From Cranoglanis bouderius (taxonomy: Eukaryota > Chordata > Actinopteri > Siluriformes > Cranoglanididae), in contig CM042540.1 in the NCBI GenBank assembly GCA_023630585.1, positions 9,400,574-9,464,573 on the forward strand: 64,000 bases of DNA, written 5' to 3'. The notes beneath the pieces were generated by a model. The model was given only the letters and a program-made list of their open reading frames with translations, searched no databases and was not told the DNA's origin. The position numbers and the translations under genes were made by a program. Shown here piece by piece: positions 36,157-46,042 of the stretch. The first letter of the stretch is position 1. Each line of letters opens with the position of its first letter.

Positions 36157-37089
36157 TCCTTGCCCCTACTACGTGTCTACTATTTTCTGTACTTTTATGC
36201 TTAATGCTGTTTTTGTGAGACTTTAATAATGCTGTGGTTATAGTCTGTTTTGTAGGCTGTGTCTCTAGATTTTTAGCAAGCTAGTTTAGGTAGGACGTTC
36301 CTTATACATAACTGCTACTATCTTTGTTATTGCCTGGCTATTTAGCTTATTTACTTTAAGGCAAGAGTGTGTGGTTCCTCCCCAAGTTTTTTCTTTTTCC
36401 TGACCCATCTATGTTCTTCTCCTCCTAGCCCGCCCTCGTGGTTCTCTCCCATTTTCCTCTGGGACAGCCGAGGTCACCCTCTATCGTCGTTATCAGTTGA
36501 CACATCTGGCCACTGGCATTTCTGACTATCTGGAGCAGCTTTATAGCACTCCTCTGCCCTCTGCTCCTTTGTTCCCGGTCCGAATTTCACAAGGGGTCAG
36601 ACTGGAGTCTGTGTCTACTCAGACACCCATGCCTTTCACCCACTCCCGTTTCACTCAGACACCTACGCTTTTGGCGATGACCACTTCTCAATTTACACAG
36701 ACCGAGTGTTGCCCACACGTGGATGGTTGCCCATGGGACTCTAGAATTCCCCTTTCCCCCAGTGTTCTTCAGAACTTGGATGAGTCAACTTTGTCTACTC
36801 CTGTCTCTCCCACTGATTATTCCCCGAGTCCAGTTGCTCCTCCCTCTATCATTCCTCTTTCTCCTCCTCCTACTGCTATCCGTCCCACCGTGAGGCGGGC
36901 TCTCCTCTTTTCAGATTAATCTGTATCAACCCTCTTCCTGAATAAACATGGTTGTTTTCCCCACTCTTGCCTCCTGGTTTTCACTGGCGCTTCTACTTTC
37001 ATTATTCCTAGGTGCCACACAAGGTCTAAGCACTTACTTATTTGCTTACTATTTGCTAAATATGGTCTTGCCTCTGTTATCCTCAGCAT

Positions 37090-37095
<6 letters not shown>
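36157..37095 (+). other. Unidentified ~940-bp insert within a (CTA)n microsatellite
   Basis: The homologous blocks at 3081 and 26250 lack it. It starts GGTCCTTGCCCC and rejoins the CTA repeat at about 37090. It holds a pyrimidine tract plus CTCCTCCTAG (about 36418-36429, acceptor-like), a proline-rich ORF and AATAAA (36942-36947). An ATG at 36948 then opens a signal-peptide-like reading. Its composition differs from the flanking AT-rich DNA. It may be a piece of a retroelement or a captured transcript; I do not recognise the family. Confidence 0.6.
36497..36919 (+). CDS. Unrecognised proline/threonine/serine-rich ORF
   Basis: 140 codons from ATG 36497; the frame is also open upstream to about 36430, right after an acceptor-like CTCCTCCTAG. 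The product has several TQT-containing segments in its first half (FTQTPT, FTQTE), one CCPHVDGCPW patch with three cysteines, and a proline-rich C-terminal third ending in RRALLFSD. No transmembrane segment or known domain is visible. The stop at 36917-36919 is followed 28 bp later by another ATG (36948) whose first ~26 residues look like a signal peptide before running into the microsatellite. This tandem arrangement resembles a viral accessory/env junction, but that is inference. It could equally be an exon of a captured host gene or a chance ORF. Confidence 0.4.
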   Translation: MTHLATGISDYLEQLYSTPLPSAPLFPVRISQGVRLESVSTQTPMPFTHSRFTQTPTLLAMTTSQFTQTECCPHVDGCPWDSRIPLSPSVLQNLDESTLSTPVSPTDYSPSPVAPPSIIPLSPPPTAIRPTVRRALLFSD

Positions 37096-37145
<50 letters not shown>

Positions 37146-37168
37146 ATAATAATAATAATAATAATAAT
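37086..37168. repeat. (CTA)n(ATA)n microsatellite
   Basis: About 19 CTA units are followed by about 8 ATA units. It is longer than its counterpart at 3081. Confidence 0.92.
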
Positions 37169-37634
37169 ACTTCGTTAATCACAAATTGTATATATCTAAA
37201 TAGCCCTGTAAAGGAGAACAAAACACGTTTAAACAACTTACTTGCACATCCATGTGTAATCTGAGAAGGGACTCCCTTTTCTTCCCCCACAGCATGATTG
37301 TTTCTGAAGAGAAGTTTCATATGGTCAAATAACGATTACTTCATTGATACTAGGCTCCTGAGAGCAATGCTGTTTTCAAAACCATTGACTTTGCTTGTTT
37401 TGTTGCAAAGCTCTGGAGGTGACTTTTACCATTTTTGTGGTCAGCCTCCACTTTGAAGTTGTTGGTTCCAACAACAAAATTATTATCATGCCCAGATTGC
37501 CACAATTAAAACTCCAAATTTTCTTTTCTTGTGCATCTTCTGGGGTTGGTTGCCCCAAGCAAGTATCTCCACATGACTAGTCCTGTTCAAGTAAGCCAGA
37601 TATGCTTAGTGACAGTCATGTTCAAGTAAGCCAG

Positions 37635-39631
37635 TGTAGCGTATGACTATGCTCAAACTGATTTCTGAATTAACCCAGACGAGACACAGAAAATTTCATC
37701 ACTCAGGTGACCGAGAATAACCCCGAGAGGCCTCCTGAGGCCAGATGCCCTTTGGAATGCAAAAGTCTCTCTGGAACCCACACAGGACTTACCCTTGCAA
37801 TAAAATAAACCTTTGATGACTGAACGTCTGGGGAAACTTCACGATTAGTTCGTCAGCAGGTGTCCACCAAAACTCCGACCAAGGGCCTGTAAATCTCTGA
37901 TCTAATCTCTGTTTACGACCACATAGATTAGCCTCAAAGTCAGGAGGCCAGAGGAGAAAATGTCCTCCCTAAGGTCACCCTAAGGTGACCAAGGACCGGT
38001 GGGGCATTAGAAGAATGCCAGCCCCCTCTTCTGGACATACACACACGCACACGCGCACACACACACACACAGACACACACACACACACACACACAAGCTT
38101 ACCTTACACACACAATGGAGAAATCTCTCTGTTTTCAGTGTAACGTGTAATTATATGTAATTATTCAATGCCTAAATAGTGTGATGTTATCCTGTTTACA
38201 TATATTGTGTGTTTATGTAACTAACTTTAATGACTTTAGATAGTTTTAATTTAGCATATCATTTTAAATGTCTGTAACCAGGTTTTATTCGTAATATTCT
38301 TTACAAGTGCATCGAATTTGGTATGTAGTTAATCGTCTTGTGATACCTGGATTGATTATGCATATCATATTGCAATGGGATACATCATTTCATGTTTTCT
38401 CTTAATTTCATTTATAACACGGTATAAACCAGCTCCTCCCTGGACATTTAAATTAGGGTCCGAGACCAGACAAAGAGAGTTCATCCGGACATGCAAATCC
38501 AACATCCTGATTGGCCCATAGCCCAAAGAGGCGTGTGCATTGGTGTTGTCTTTAAAACAACACCACGCTCTTCTTCACGTTGAGTTATAGTTCACTTCTC
38601 AGTCTCTTTAACTTCACTTCTACACTCTTCCGGTTTCTCTCCCCTGGGGCCACGTGCCCCGGGAAGAGGAAGCCAGGATCTCTCTCTCTCCTGGACAAAG
38701 GATGCAACTGCCTCACGGCTCACGCCTTTTTAAACGGCGCATAGAACCAGGGAACTCTACACGACCTCACGCAAACTGTCAATCCTGAGGCTATGCAAGT
38801 ATAGTTAATTACCTATATCTGCGTTTAAGATTGGACCCCTGTGTTACAGGAGAATTAAGTTCGTGCTGGTTTTTGAAAAAGGCTAATTAGTTGTGTTTCT
38901 GTCTGCCACTCCCTCTTATTTCAGTTCTTTCTCTCTCTACCTTTTCCTCTCATTGTATATAGATGTACATAGGCATGTTTTGCTTAGAGTTAGTCGTGTG
39001 TATCCATAGTTACATCTAGCTATTAAAATCTATTATCCCACGCTTGATTTTCTCTGTTTTGGCCATGTGATGAGTAAATTAAAGCTGCGATCTCGATTAA
39101 AAGCTCTAATCTTTAATAACAAACTTCGTGAGTTAATTCTTCCTGGCCAGAAGGATAAACTCACTCTTGAGAGTTCATAAAGCTGATCTAGGCCACATAC
39201 ATAGTCATAATTAATTATAATCCGTTGTAATTAATTATCTATATGTATATGTGCACATACATGAATTCTCTTTCATGGCTGATGTATATTTATAACTGGT
39301 CACAACACGCATTGATTAGATATATAGATATATTTCACGCCAGTCGAGCTAATTCCTTATATAAATTGGAGAATACATTTAAACGTGTTAAACATCTTTT
39401 TTTATTTGTTACATAAATTGTAACTGGTGGAGAATAATTTTAAACGTTGCAGATTCATCTGAGTTACTACAAATTCTGGTAGATAATGCGGGCACGCTTT
39501 AAAACTCGTCTCCTTTAAAAAGGTGCTTCGAATCTAAGCATGCGCTTCTGTTTCGTTTCATGTTTAAAGTTGATCCATTACATTATTCTGGTGGAAAATA
39601 ATAATGCTAGTAATGCTTTTGATTCGTTACA
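37635..39631 (+). mobile_element. Solo LTR (plus) in duplicated block, TSD CCAG
   Basis: It starts TGTAGCGTATGACTATG and ends GATTCGTTACA, 1997 bp, flanked by CCAG at 37631-37634 and 39632-39635. The empty site GCCAGATATGCACAGATGC is visible at 3611-3630. It contains an AC microsatellite (about 38040-38095), the hairpin core (38542-38564) and a GC E-box (38646-38660). It is the best-preserved plus-strand member of the family. Confidence 0.93.
38542..38564 (+). promoter_or_regulatory. Hairpin core element of LTR
   Basis: Arms GGTGTTGT and ACAACACC surround CTTTAAA. The element lies about 80 bp upstream of the GC-rich E-box segment. It is conserved in four LTR copies in the window. Confidence 0.45.
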
Positions 39632-40069
39632 CCAGATATGCACAGATGCTGTGCAATTAGGATATATTTAAGGCTATATTATTGTGGTGGTGTTATTTAT
39701 TTATTTTTATTTTTTATTTTTTTCCATTTAGTACTACCCTTCAGAAGACAAAATAATAACAATTACACTGATCGTCCTGTTCAGAAGTTTACATATTTTA
39801 GTCTTGGATGAGAAATTTCTGCAGATAAGCAGACAATCTGAGCCTAAAACGGATATGATTTTCAGTAATGCAGTATTAATACAGGTGTGATATGATCATT
39901 TTCATAATTAATGACGGAATCATTCTACCATTTGTTGTAACATTGAAAAATAGATAGACCTAAATTAAGACATGGTTAATTAGCTTTTTTTTTAAGGGCT
40001 TAACATTGCATTATGTATCCTTACACCGCCAAGCAGAACCCATGTGCTCCAAGATCAAAATTTAATATA

Positions 40070-41684
40070 CAGTATCTCACAAAAGTGAGTACACCCCTCA
40101 CATTTTTGTAAATATTTTATTATACCTCTTCATGGGACAACACTGAAGAAATGACACTTTGCTACAATGTAAAGTAGTGAGTGTACAGCTTGTATAACAG
40201 TGTAAATTTGCTGTCCCCTCAAAATAACTCAACACACAGCCATTAATGTCTAAACCGCTGGCAACAAAAGTGAGTACACCCCTAAGTGAAAATGTCCAAA
40301 TTGGGCCCAAAGTGTCAATATTTTGTGTGGCCACCATTTTTGTCCAGCACTGCCTTGACCCTGTTGGGCATGGAGTTCACCAGAGCTTCATAGGTTGCCA
40401 CTGGAGTCCTCTTCCACTCCTCCATGACGGCATCACAGAGCTGGTGGATGTTAGAGACCTTGCGCTCCTCCACCTTCCATTTGAGGATGCCCCACAGATG
40501 CTCAATAGGGTTTAGGTCTGGAGACATGCTTGGCCAATCCATCACCTATACCCTCAGCTTCTTTAGTAAGGCAGTGGTCATCTTGGAGGTGTGTTTGGGG
40601 TCGTTATAGTTTCCGAAGGGAGGGGATCATGCTCTGCTTCAGTATGTCACAGTACATGTTGGCATTCATGGTTCCCTCAGTGAACTGTAGCTCCCCAGTG
40701 CCGGCAGCACTCAAGCAGCCCCAGACCATGAAACTCCCACCACCATGCTTGACTGTAGGCAAGACACACTTGTCTTTGTACTCCTCACCTGGTTGCTGCC
40801 ATACACGCTTCACACCATCTGAACCAAATAAGTTTATCTTGGTGTCATCAGACCACAGGACATGGTTCCAGTAATCCATGTCCTTAGTCTGCTTGTCTTC
40901 AGCAAACAGTTTGTGGGCTTTCTTGTGCATCATCTTTAGAAGAGGCTTCCTTCTGGGATGACAGCCATGCAGACCAATTTGATGCAGTGTGCGGCGCATG
41001 GTCTGAGACCTGACAGGCTGACCCCCCACCCCTTCAACCTCTGCAGCAATGCTGGCAGCACTCATACGTCTATCCTGCAAAGCCAACCTCTGGATATGAT
41101 GCTGAGCACGTGCACTCAACTTCTTTGGTCGACCATAGAGAGGCCTGTTCTGAGTGGAACCTGTCCTGTTAAACCACTGTATGGTCTTGGCCACCGGACT
41201 GCAGCTCAGTTTCAGGGTGTTGGCAATCTTCTTATAGCCTAGGCCATCTTTATGTAGAGCAACAATTCATTTTTTTAGATCCTCAGAGAGTTCTTTGCCA
41301 TGAGGTGCCATGTTGAACTTCCAGTGACCAGTATGAGAGAGTGTGAGAGCGATAACACCAAACTTAACACACCTGCTCCCCATTCACACCTGAGACCTTG
41401 TAACACTAACGAGTCACATGACACCGGTGAGGGAAAATGGCTAATTGGCCCAATTTGGACATTTTCACTTAGGGGTGTACTCACTTTTGTTGCCAGCGGT
41501 TTAGACATTAATGGCTGTGTGTTGAGTTATTTTGAGGGGACAGCAAATTTACACTGTTATACAAGCTGTACACTCACTACTTTACATTGTAGCAAAGTGT
41601 CATTTCTTCAGTGTTGTCCCATGAAAAGATATAATAAAATATTTACAAAAATGTGAGGGGTGTACTCACTTTTGTGAGATACTG
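40070..41684 (-). mobile_element. Tc1-like transposon copy D, full length but dead
   Basis: 1615 bp with complete terminal repeats (CAGTATCTCACAAAAGTGAG and its complement), flanked by TA. The empty site is seen at 27236-27241. The same insertion is present at 4048-5543. Confidence 0.95.
40315..41325 (-). pseudogene. Tc1 transposase (copy D) with stop, frameshift and loss of the second catalytic Asp
   Basis: On the minus strand the start MAPHGKELSEDL is at about 41314. An A-run and TGA near 41270 stop it at about codon 15. A long open piece at 40604-41194 carries the rest of the DNA-binding half and WSDDTKINLF with the first catalytic aspartate. Near 40600 a deletion of about 25-30 bp removes the segment that in copy C holds QHDND, and the frame shifts. 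The C-terminal part with SPDLNPIEHLW is at 40315-40545. The same deletion is in copy A. Confidence 0.9.
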
Positions 41685-42050
41685 TACTTCTTCTTCATAA
41701 TCTGAAAAACAATCCAATAACTAATGCAAATTTATGCAAATTCTAATGCAAATTCTATGTCAAAAGCCAGTGTATGTATATGTAAATACGTACATCAGAA
41801 ACCACAAAAAATAGAAAACCATGCAATGTATTGTAACCAATCAATCATTACTAGAATTATTCTTTTTCCACCAGAATAATGTAATGGATCAACTTTAAAC
41901 ATGAAACGAAACAGAAGCGCACGCTTGGATTCAACGCACCTTTTTAAAGGAGACGAGTTTTAAATCGTGCCCACATTATCTACCAGAATGTGCAGTAACT
42001 CAGATGAATCTGCAACGTTTAAAAATATTCTCCACCAGTTACAATTTATG

Positions 42051-42922
42051 TGTTATGTTCCCTCTCTCGCAGCGAATGGAGTAGCTTACTTCCGCATTCC
42101 AGCTCCATTCAGAAGGACTCTCGTTTTGTTTACCTCGGCCATGTGTGCTTTTGTTATTGTCTTGCGTCATGTCTCTGTCCCCGCCTCCTTATTTCGTATT
42201 GGTTCTCCATGTAATGTGATTATCATTTCCAGGTGCCTTTGATTTCATGTATGTTTTCTGTGTGTTTAAAAAGCCCTGTTTTCTTCCACTCGGGGCGGAT
42301 TATTAGTTTGTAGTTCAGTTTAACGGAGTTTCACTTTGAAGTATAGAAATGTTTCTAGTTCCGTAGCGCGGATTCCGATTTCCGTAGTTCTTGATTCCGT
42401 TGTTCTAATTTAGATGTCCGAAGCTCCGTGTTTGTGGTTCCCAAACCACTTCCTTATGTCGAATGTCCGTTTCCTCCCGAATCTCACTGTGCCGAGCGAT
42501 TAAACTCTGGACTGATGTTCACGGCATTTGACATTAAGCTAAGTACCCTGGATTCCGATTTCCGCTCTAGCCCTCTTCCTATTTTACACATCTCTGTGAT
42601 AGGGTTACTTGCACAAGTGTTTGATTTTCTGTTAGCGCTAGTAGTTTGCACACCTTTTGTTATTACCACTCTTTTGTTGTGAAGGTTCATTGCTGGATGC
42701 TGTTTTTGTTCGTTTTTTCCTTCCGTGGTTTAGTGTGTGTTTTTTGTACTGCTAGCGCTAATACTTTTGAGAGTGTGTACAAGCTCTGCTTCTATATCCA
42801 GCGAAGACTCGAAGCCTTCTAAAAACCTGTTGTTTGCCCTGTTTCCTTTTCATATGTATGCTGAATAAAGTGTCGAAGCTTTTCACCGCAACTGTGTCCA
42901 GCCTTCTCCTGACATCGTAACA
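42051..42922 (+). repeat. 5' LTR of the nested retrotransposon
   Basis: TGTTATGTTCCC to CATCGTAACA, 872 bp. A TTTAAAAAG TATA-like box is near 42262 and AATAAA near 42864, which suggests U3-R-U5. An 84-codon ORF inside it (42428-42682) is repeated in the other LTR and is probably chance. Confidence 0.93.
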
Positions 42923-42940
42923 GAATAATCCGCCCTAAAG

Positions 42941-45900
42941 ATGGATGCAGCGGGAAAAGTAAGGGCACGCCGCGCCATGCCACACCACGCCATGCCACGC
43001 CACGCCACAGTTAAAATGCCTGCAAACAATTCAATTTTTTTTCCCCAATGGACGTTTGTTTATCCCCCCGATGAGTTTGATGGCTTTTCCACCTGGCCAC
43101 AGTGTTTCTGTTTGCAGGCACAAATTTATTTCCTGAGTTTGGAGGACCCCAAGCCCGACGAGGAACAGTGGGTGAGGTTCCTCCTCTCTCGTTTGGTCGG
43201 CTCTGCTCGCCAATGGGCAGAGCTTCACCTTGCCAGTGGATCCATGAAGTTCAAAACAGTTTTGGGCTTTGTGGATCTACTGGTTCAGGTGTTCGGAAGC
43301 CCAGACTTCCAACCCGACCTCTGGACCTTTTTGGGGAAGGACCGTCTGGGCGACCGACCTAACCGCTCATTCCTGGAATATTATGGGGGTAAGCGGGCTA
43401 ACGTGGCGGCCTGCTCCTCAGACCCCCAAAGCCAGGAGTGTTCCACCGAGGGATGCACCCGCCCGGCCGTCCTGCAGTGCCCCACCTGCAGGAACCAGGG
43501 ATTAAGGAGCAGCTTCTTCTGCTCCCAAAACTGTTTCAAGGGCAGCTGGCGGGTGCATAAGCGGCTCCACCAGCGGGCACCCTCAGAGCTCCAGCAGGAG
43601 ACTAAGCAGGAGGTCTTCTCAGCGGAGCTGCAACTGGAGGTTAACCAGGCGACCTCCAGCCCCGAGCTCCAGCAGGAGACCCAGAAGGAGGTCTTCTCAG
43701 CAGAGCTGCAACTGGAGGTTAACCAGGCGACCTCCAGCCCCGAGCTCCAGCAGGAGACCCAGCAGGAGGTCTTCTCAGCAGAGCTGCAACTGGAGGTTAA
43801 CCTGGCGACCTCCAGCCCCGAGCTCCAGCAGGAGACCCAGCAGGAGGTCTTCTCAGCAGAGCTGCAACTGGAGGTTAACCAGGCGACCTCCAGCCCCGAG
43901 CTCCAGCAGGAGACCCAGCAGGAGGTCTTCTCAGCAGAGCTGCAACTGGAGGTTAACCAGGCGACCTCCAGCCCCGAGCTCCAGCAGGAGACCCAGCAGG
44001 AGGTCTTCTCAGCGGAGCTGCAACTGGAGGTTAACCTGGCGACCTCCAGCCCCGAGCTCCAGCAGGAGACCCAGCAGGAGGTCTTCTCAGCGGAGCTGCA
44101 ACTGGAGGTTAACTTGGCGACCTCCAGCCCCGAGCTCCAGCAGGAGACCCAGCAGGAGGTCTTCTCAGCGGAGCTGCAACTGGAGGTTAACCAGGCGACC
44201 TCCAGCCCCGAGCTCCAGCAGGAGACCCAGCAGGAGGTCTCCCCAGCAGAGCTGCAACTGGAGGTTAACATGGCGACCTCCAGCCCCGAGCTCCAGCAGG
44301 AGACCCAGCAGGAGGTCTCCCCAGCGGAGCTGCAACTGGAGGTTAACCAGGTGACCTCCAGCCCCAAGCAGCAGCCAGCGAATAGAGAGGAAACCTCTCC
44401 TGGCCTGCTCGTCTCAGAGGTTCTAGAAGAAACCTCCACTCCAAGCCCATGTCCAGATATCACTCCTGCTCTCAATCCAGTTCTCACCCTGGTCCCCAGT
44501 CTGGTTCCTACTCTGGTTCCCGATCCTGTTCCCAGTCCGGTTCCTACTCTGGTTCCCGATCCTGTTCCCAGTCCGGTTCCTACTCTGGTTCCCGATCCTG
44601 TTCCCAGTCCGGTTCCTACTCTGGTTCCCGATCCTGTTCCCAGTCCGGTTCCTACTCTGGTTCCCGATCCTGTTCCCAGTCCGGTTCCTACTCCGGTTCC
44701 CGATCCTGTTCTTAGCCCTGCTCCCAATCCGGGTCCTACTCCGGTTCTCAATCCTGCTCCCAATCCAGTTCTCAGTCCTGCTCCCAATCCAGTTCTCAGT
44801 CCTGCTCCCAATCCAGTTCTCAGTCCTGCTCCCAATCCAGTTCTCACCCTGGCTCCCAATCCGGTTCCTACTCCGGTTCTCAATCCTGCTCCCAGTCTGG
44901 CTCCAAGCCCCGTTCTCAATCCGGTTCCAAGCCCCATTTCCAATCATTTCCCAAGTCCAGTTTTTGATTTTTATGAGGGCTACATGGGTTTAATTTCGGG
45001 ATGGGTGTTAGCCCTCCTCCTCAGTGCAGAGGGTGTTTTCACTCCCAGCTCCACTCATAACCCAGCTCACTCCTCAGTCTCCAGCCCTGTCTCCTCCTCC
45101 GTCCCCAGCCCTGTCTCCTCCTCCGTCCCCAGCCCTGTCTCCTCCTCCGTCCCCAGCCCTGTCTCCTCCTCCGTCCCCAGCCCTGTCTCCTCCTCCGTCC
45201 CCAGCCCTGTCTCCTCCTCCGTCCCCAGCCCTGTCTCCTCCACTATTTCCAACCCAACTCACTCCACTATCTCCTCCTCTGTTTCCTACCCTACTCACTC
45301 CACTATCTCTAATCCAGGAGCTGAAGCAGGTTCCAGGCAGAGCACCAGGTCATGCGCAGCTCGGAGATCCGGGTCCAGCACCAGGTCACGCGCAGCTCGG
45401 AGATCCGGGTCCAGCACCAGGTCACGCGCAACCCCGAGACCCAGGCCGAGCATCAGGTCACGCGCTACTCCACGATCCAGGCCGAGCATCAGGTCACGCG
45501 CTACTCCACGATCCAGGCCGAGCATCAGGTCACGCGCTACTCCACGATCCAGGCCGAGCATCAGGTCACGCGCTACTCCACGATCCAGGCCGAGCATCAG
45601 GTCACGCGTTACTCCACGATCCAGGCCGAGCATCAGGTCACGCGCTACTCCACGATCCAGGCCGAGCATGAGTCCTCGTCCAAGTCCTCGTCCAAGTCCT
45701 CGTCCAAGTCCTCGTCCAAGTCCTCGTCACGACCCGGTCGACTCTGGCTGCGGGACATTAAATTGCACCAGCCTCGGTTCCAGGGGGGCAGATGTGCTAA
45801 TCTTGCCCAGGGGTCCGGGTCCGCCACAACGGACAAAGCTTGCGGCGCTTCGGGAGCCGCGCCTTAAGGGGGGGGCTCTGTTATGTTCCCTCTCTCGCAG

Positions 45901-46042
45901 CGAATGGAGTAGCTTACTTCCGCATTCCAGCTCCATTCAGAAGGACTCTCGTTTTGTTTACCTCGGCCATGTGTGCTTTTGTTATTGTCTTGCGTCATGT
46001 CTCTGTCCCCGCCTCCTTATTTCGTATTGGTTCTCCATGTAA
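42941..46042 (+). CDS. Gag-like / METAP1-type C6H2 zinc finger / tandem-repeat fusion ORF
   Basis: 1033 codons from ATG 42941, 18 bp after the 5' LTR; the reading runs into the 3' LTR. Residues about 50-145 resemble Ty3/gypsy Gag capsid (WVRFLLSRLVGSARQWAELH). Residues 167-210 form a C6H2 finger with C167, C172, C180, C183, C194, C198, H206, H210 and the segments QCPTC and FCSQNCFKGSW. This is the pattern of the METAP1 N-terminal finger, which in that enzyme is linked to ribosome association. Then come ten 26-residue repeats (215-474), about six 12-residue VPxP repeats with a PNPVLSPA tail, about seven 8-residue SVPSPVSS repeats, 12-residue RSRATPRSRPSI repeats, and SPRP repeats. All arrays keep frame. 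No catalytic domain is present. The protein may be a Gag variant; capture of a host exon is inferred from similarity. Confidence 0.85.
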   Translation: MDAAGKVRARRAMPHHAMPRHATVKMPANNSIFFPQWTFVYPPDEFDGFSTWPQCFCLQAQIYFLSLEDPKPDEEQWVRFLLSRLVGSARQWAELHLASGSMKFKTVLGFVDLLVQVFGSPDFQPDLWTFLGKDRLGDRPNRSFLEYYGGKRANVAACSSDPQSQECSTEGCTRPAVLQCPTCRNQGLRSSFFCSQNCFKGSWRVHKRLHQRAPSELQQETKQEVFSAELQLEVNQATSSPELQQETQKEVFSAELQLEVNQATSSPELQQETQQEVFSAELQLEVNLATSSPELQQETQQEVFSAELQLEVNQATSSPELQQETQQEVFSAELQLEVNQATSSPELQQETQQEVFSAELQLEVNLATSSPELQQETQQEVFSAELQLEVNLATSSPELQQETQQEVFSAELQLEVNQATSSPELQQETQQEVSPAELQLEVNMATSSPELQQETQQEVSPAELQLEVNQVTSSPKQQPANREETSPGLLVSEVLEETSTPSPCPDITPALNPVLTLVPSLVPTLVPDPVPSPVPTLVPDPVPSPVPTLVPDPVPSPVPTLVPDPVPSPVPTLVPDPVPSPVPTPVPDPVLSPAPNPGPTPVLNPAPNPVLSPAPNPVLSPAPNPVLSPAPNPVLTLAPNPVPTPVLNPAPSLAPSPVLNPVPSPISNHFPSPVFDFYEGYMGLISGWVLALLLSAEGVFTPSSTHNPAHSSVSSPVSSSVPSPVSSSVPSPVSSSVPSPVSSSVPSPVSSSVPSPVSSSVPSPVSSTISNPTHSTISSSVSYPTHSTISNPGAEAGSRQSTRSCAARRSGSSTRSRAARRSGSSTRSRATPRPRPSIRSRATPRSRPSIRSRATPRSRPSIRSRATPRSRPSIRSRATPRSRPSIRSRVTPRSRPSIRSRATPRSRPSMSPRPSPRPSPRPSPRPSPRHDPVDSGCGTLNCTSLGSRGADVLILPRGPGPPQRTKLAALREPRLKGGALLCSLSRSEWSSLLPHSSSIQKDSRFVYLGHVCFCYCLASCLCPRLLISYWFSM
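43439..43570 (+). other. Captured METAP1-type zinc finger segment
   Basis: 132 bp encode the C6H2 finger. Upstream, GGGGGTAAGC (43385) and CCTGCTCCTCAG (about 43410-43421) look like a splice donor and acceptor. This could mean that the finger was acquired with flanking splice sites, or that the ORF can be spliced. The segment is GC-rich like the rest of the ORF. Confidence 0.7.
43583..44362 (+). repeat. Ten copies of a 78-bp in-frame tandem repeat
   Basis: Each unit encodes 26 residues with ELQQET and SAELQLEVN cores, acidic and glutamine rich. Units differ at a few positions (Q/L/M before ATS, VFS versus VSP). The last two differ most, which suggests outward growth from the left. Confidence 0.95.
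44490..44940 (+). repeat. 36-bp and related VP/NP tandem repeats
   Basis: About six units coding for VPTLVPDPVPSP-type 12-mers are followed by shorter PNPVLSPA-type units. Proline makes up about a third of the residues. Confidence 0.9.
45085..45250 (+). repeat. 24-bp tandem repeat (SVPSPVSS)
   Basis: About seven near-perfect units. Confidence 0.92.
45345..45735 (+). repeat. 36-bp (RSRATPRSRPSI) and 12-bp (SPRP) tandem repeats
   Basis: About nine 36-bp units give an arginine/serine-rich basic region. Five 12-bp units follow. The basic arrays could supply nucleic-acid binding in place of a Gag zinc knuckle; that is inference. Confidence 0.9.

Noticed and set aside
42428..42682. 84-codon ORF found identically in both LTRs (42428 and 46256)
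   Set aside because: The duplication is explained by the LTR pair. The peptide shows no domain and LTRs rarely code.
43381..44943. 520-codon antisense ORF opposite the retrotransposon ORF
   Set aside because: It is open only because the tandem repeat units are multiples of three and GC rich. The sense strand has the recognisable Gag and zinc finger domains.
43583..45735. CRISPR-like array of regular repeats
   Set aside because: The units are contiguous with no unique spacers, lie inside a coding frame, and the DNA is clearly eukaryotic.
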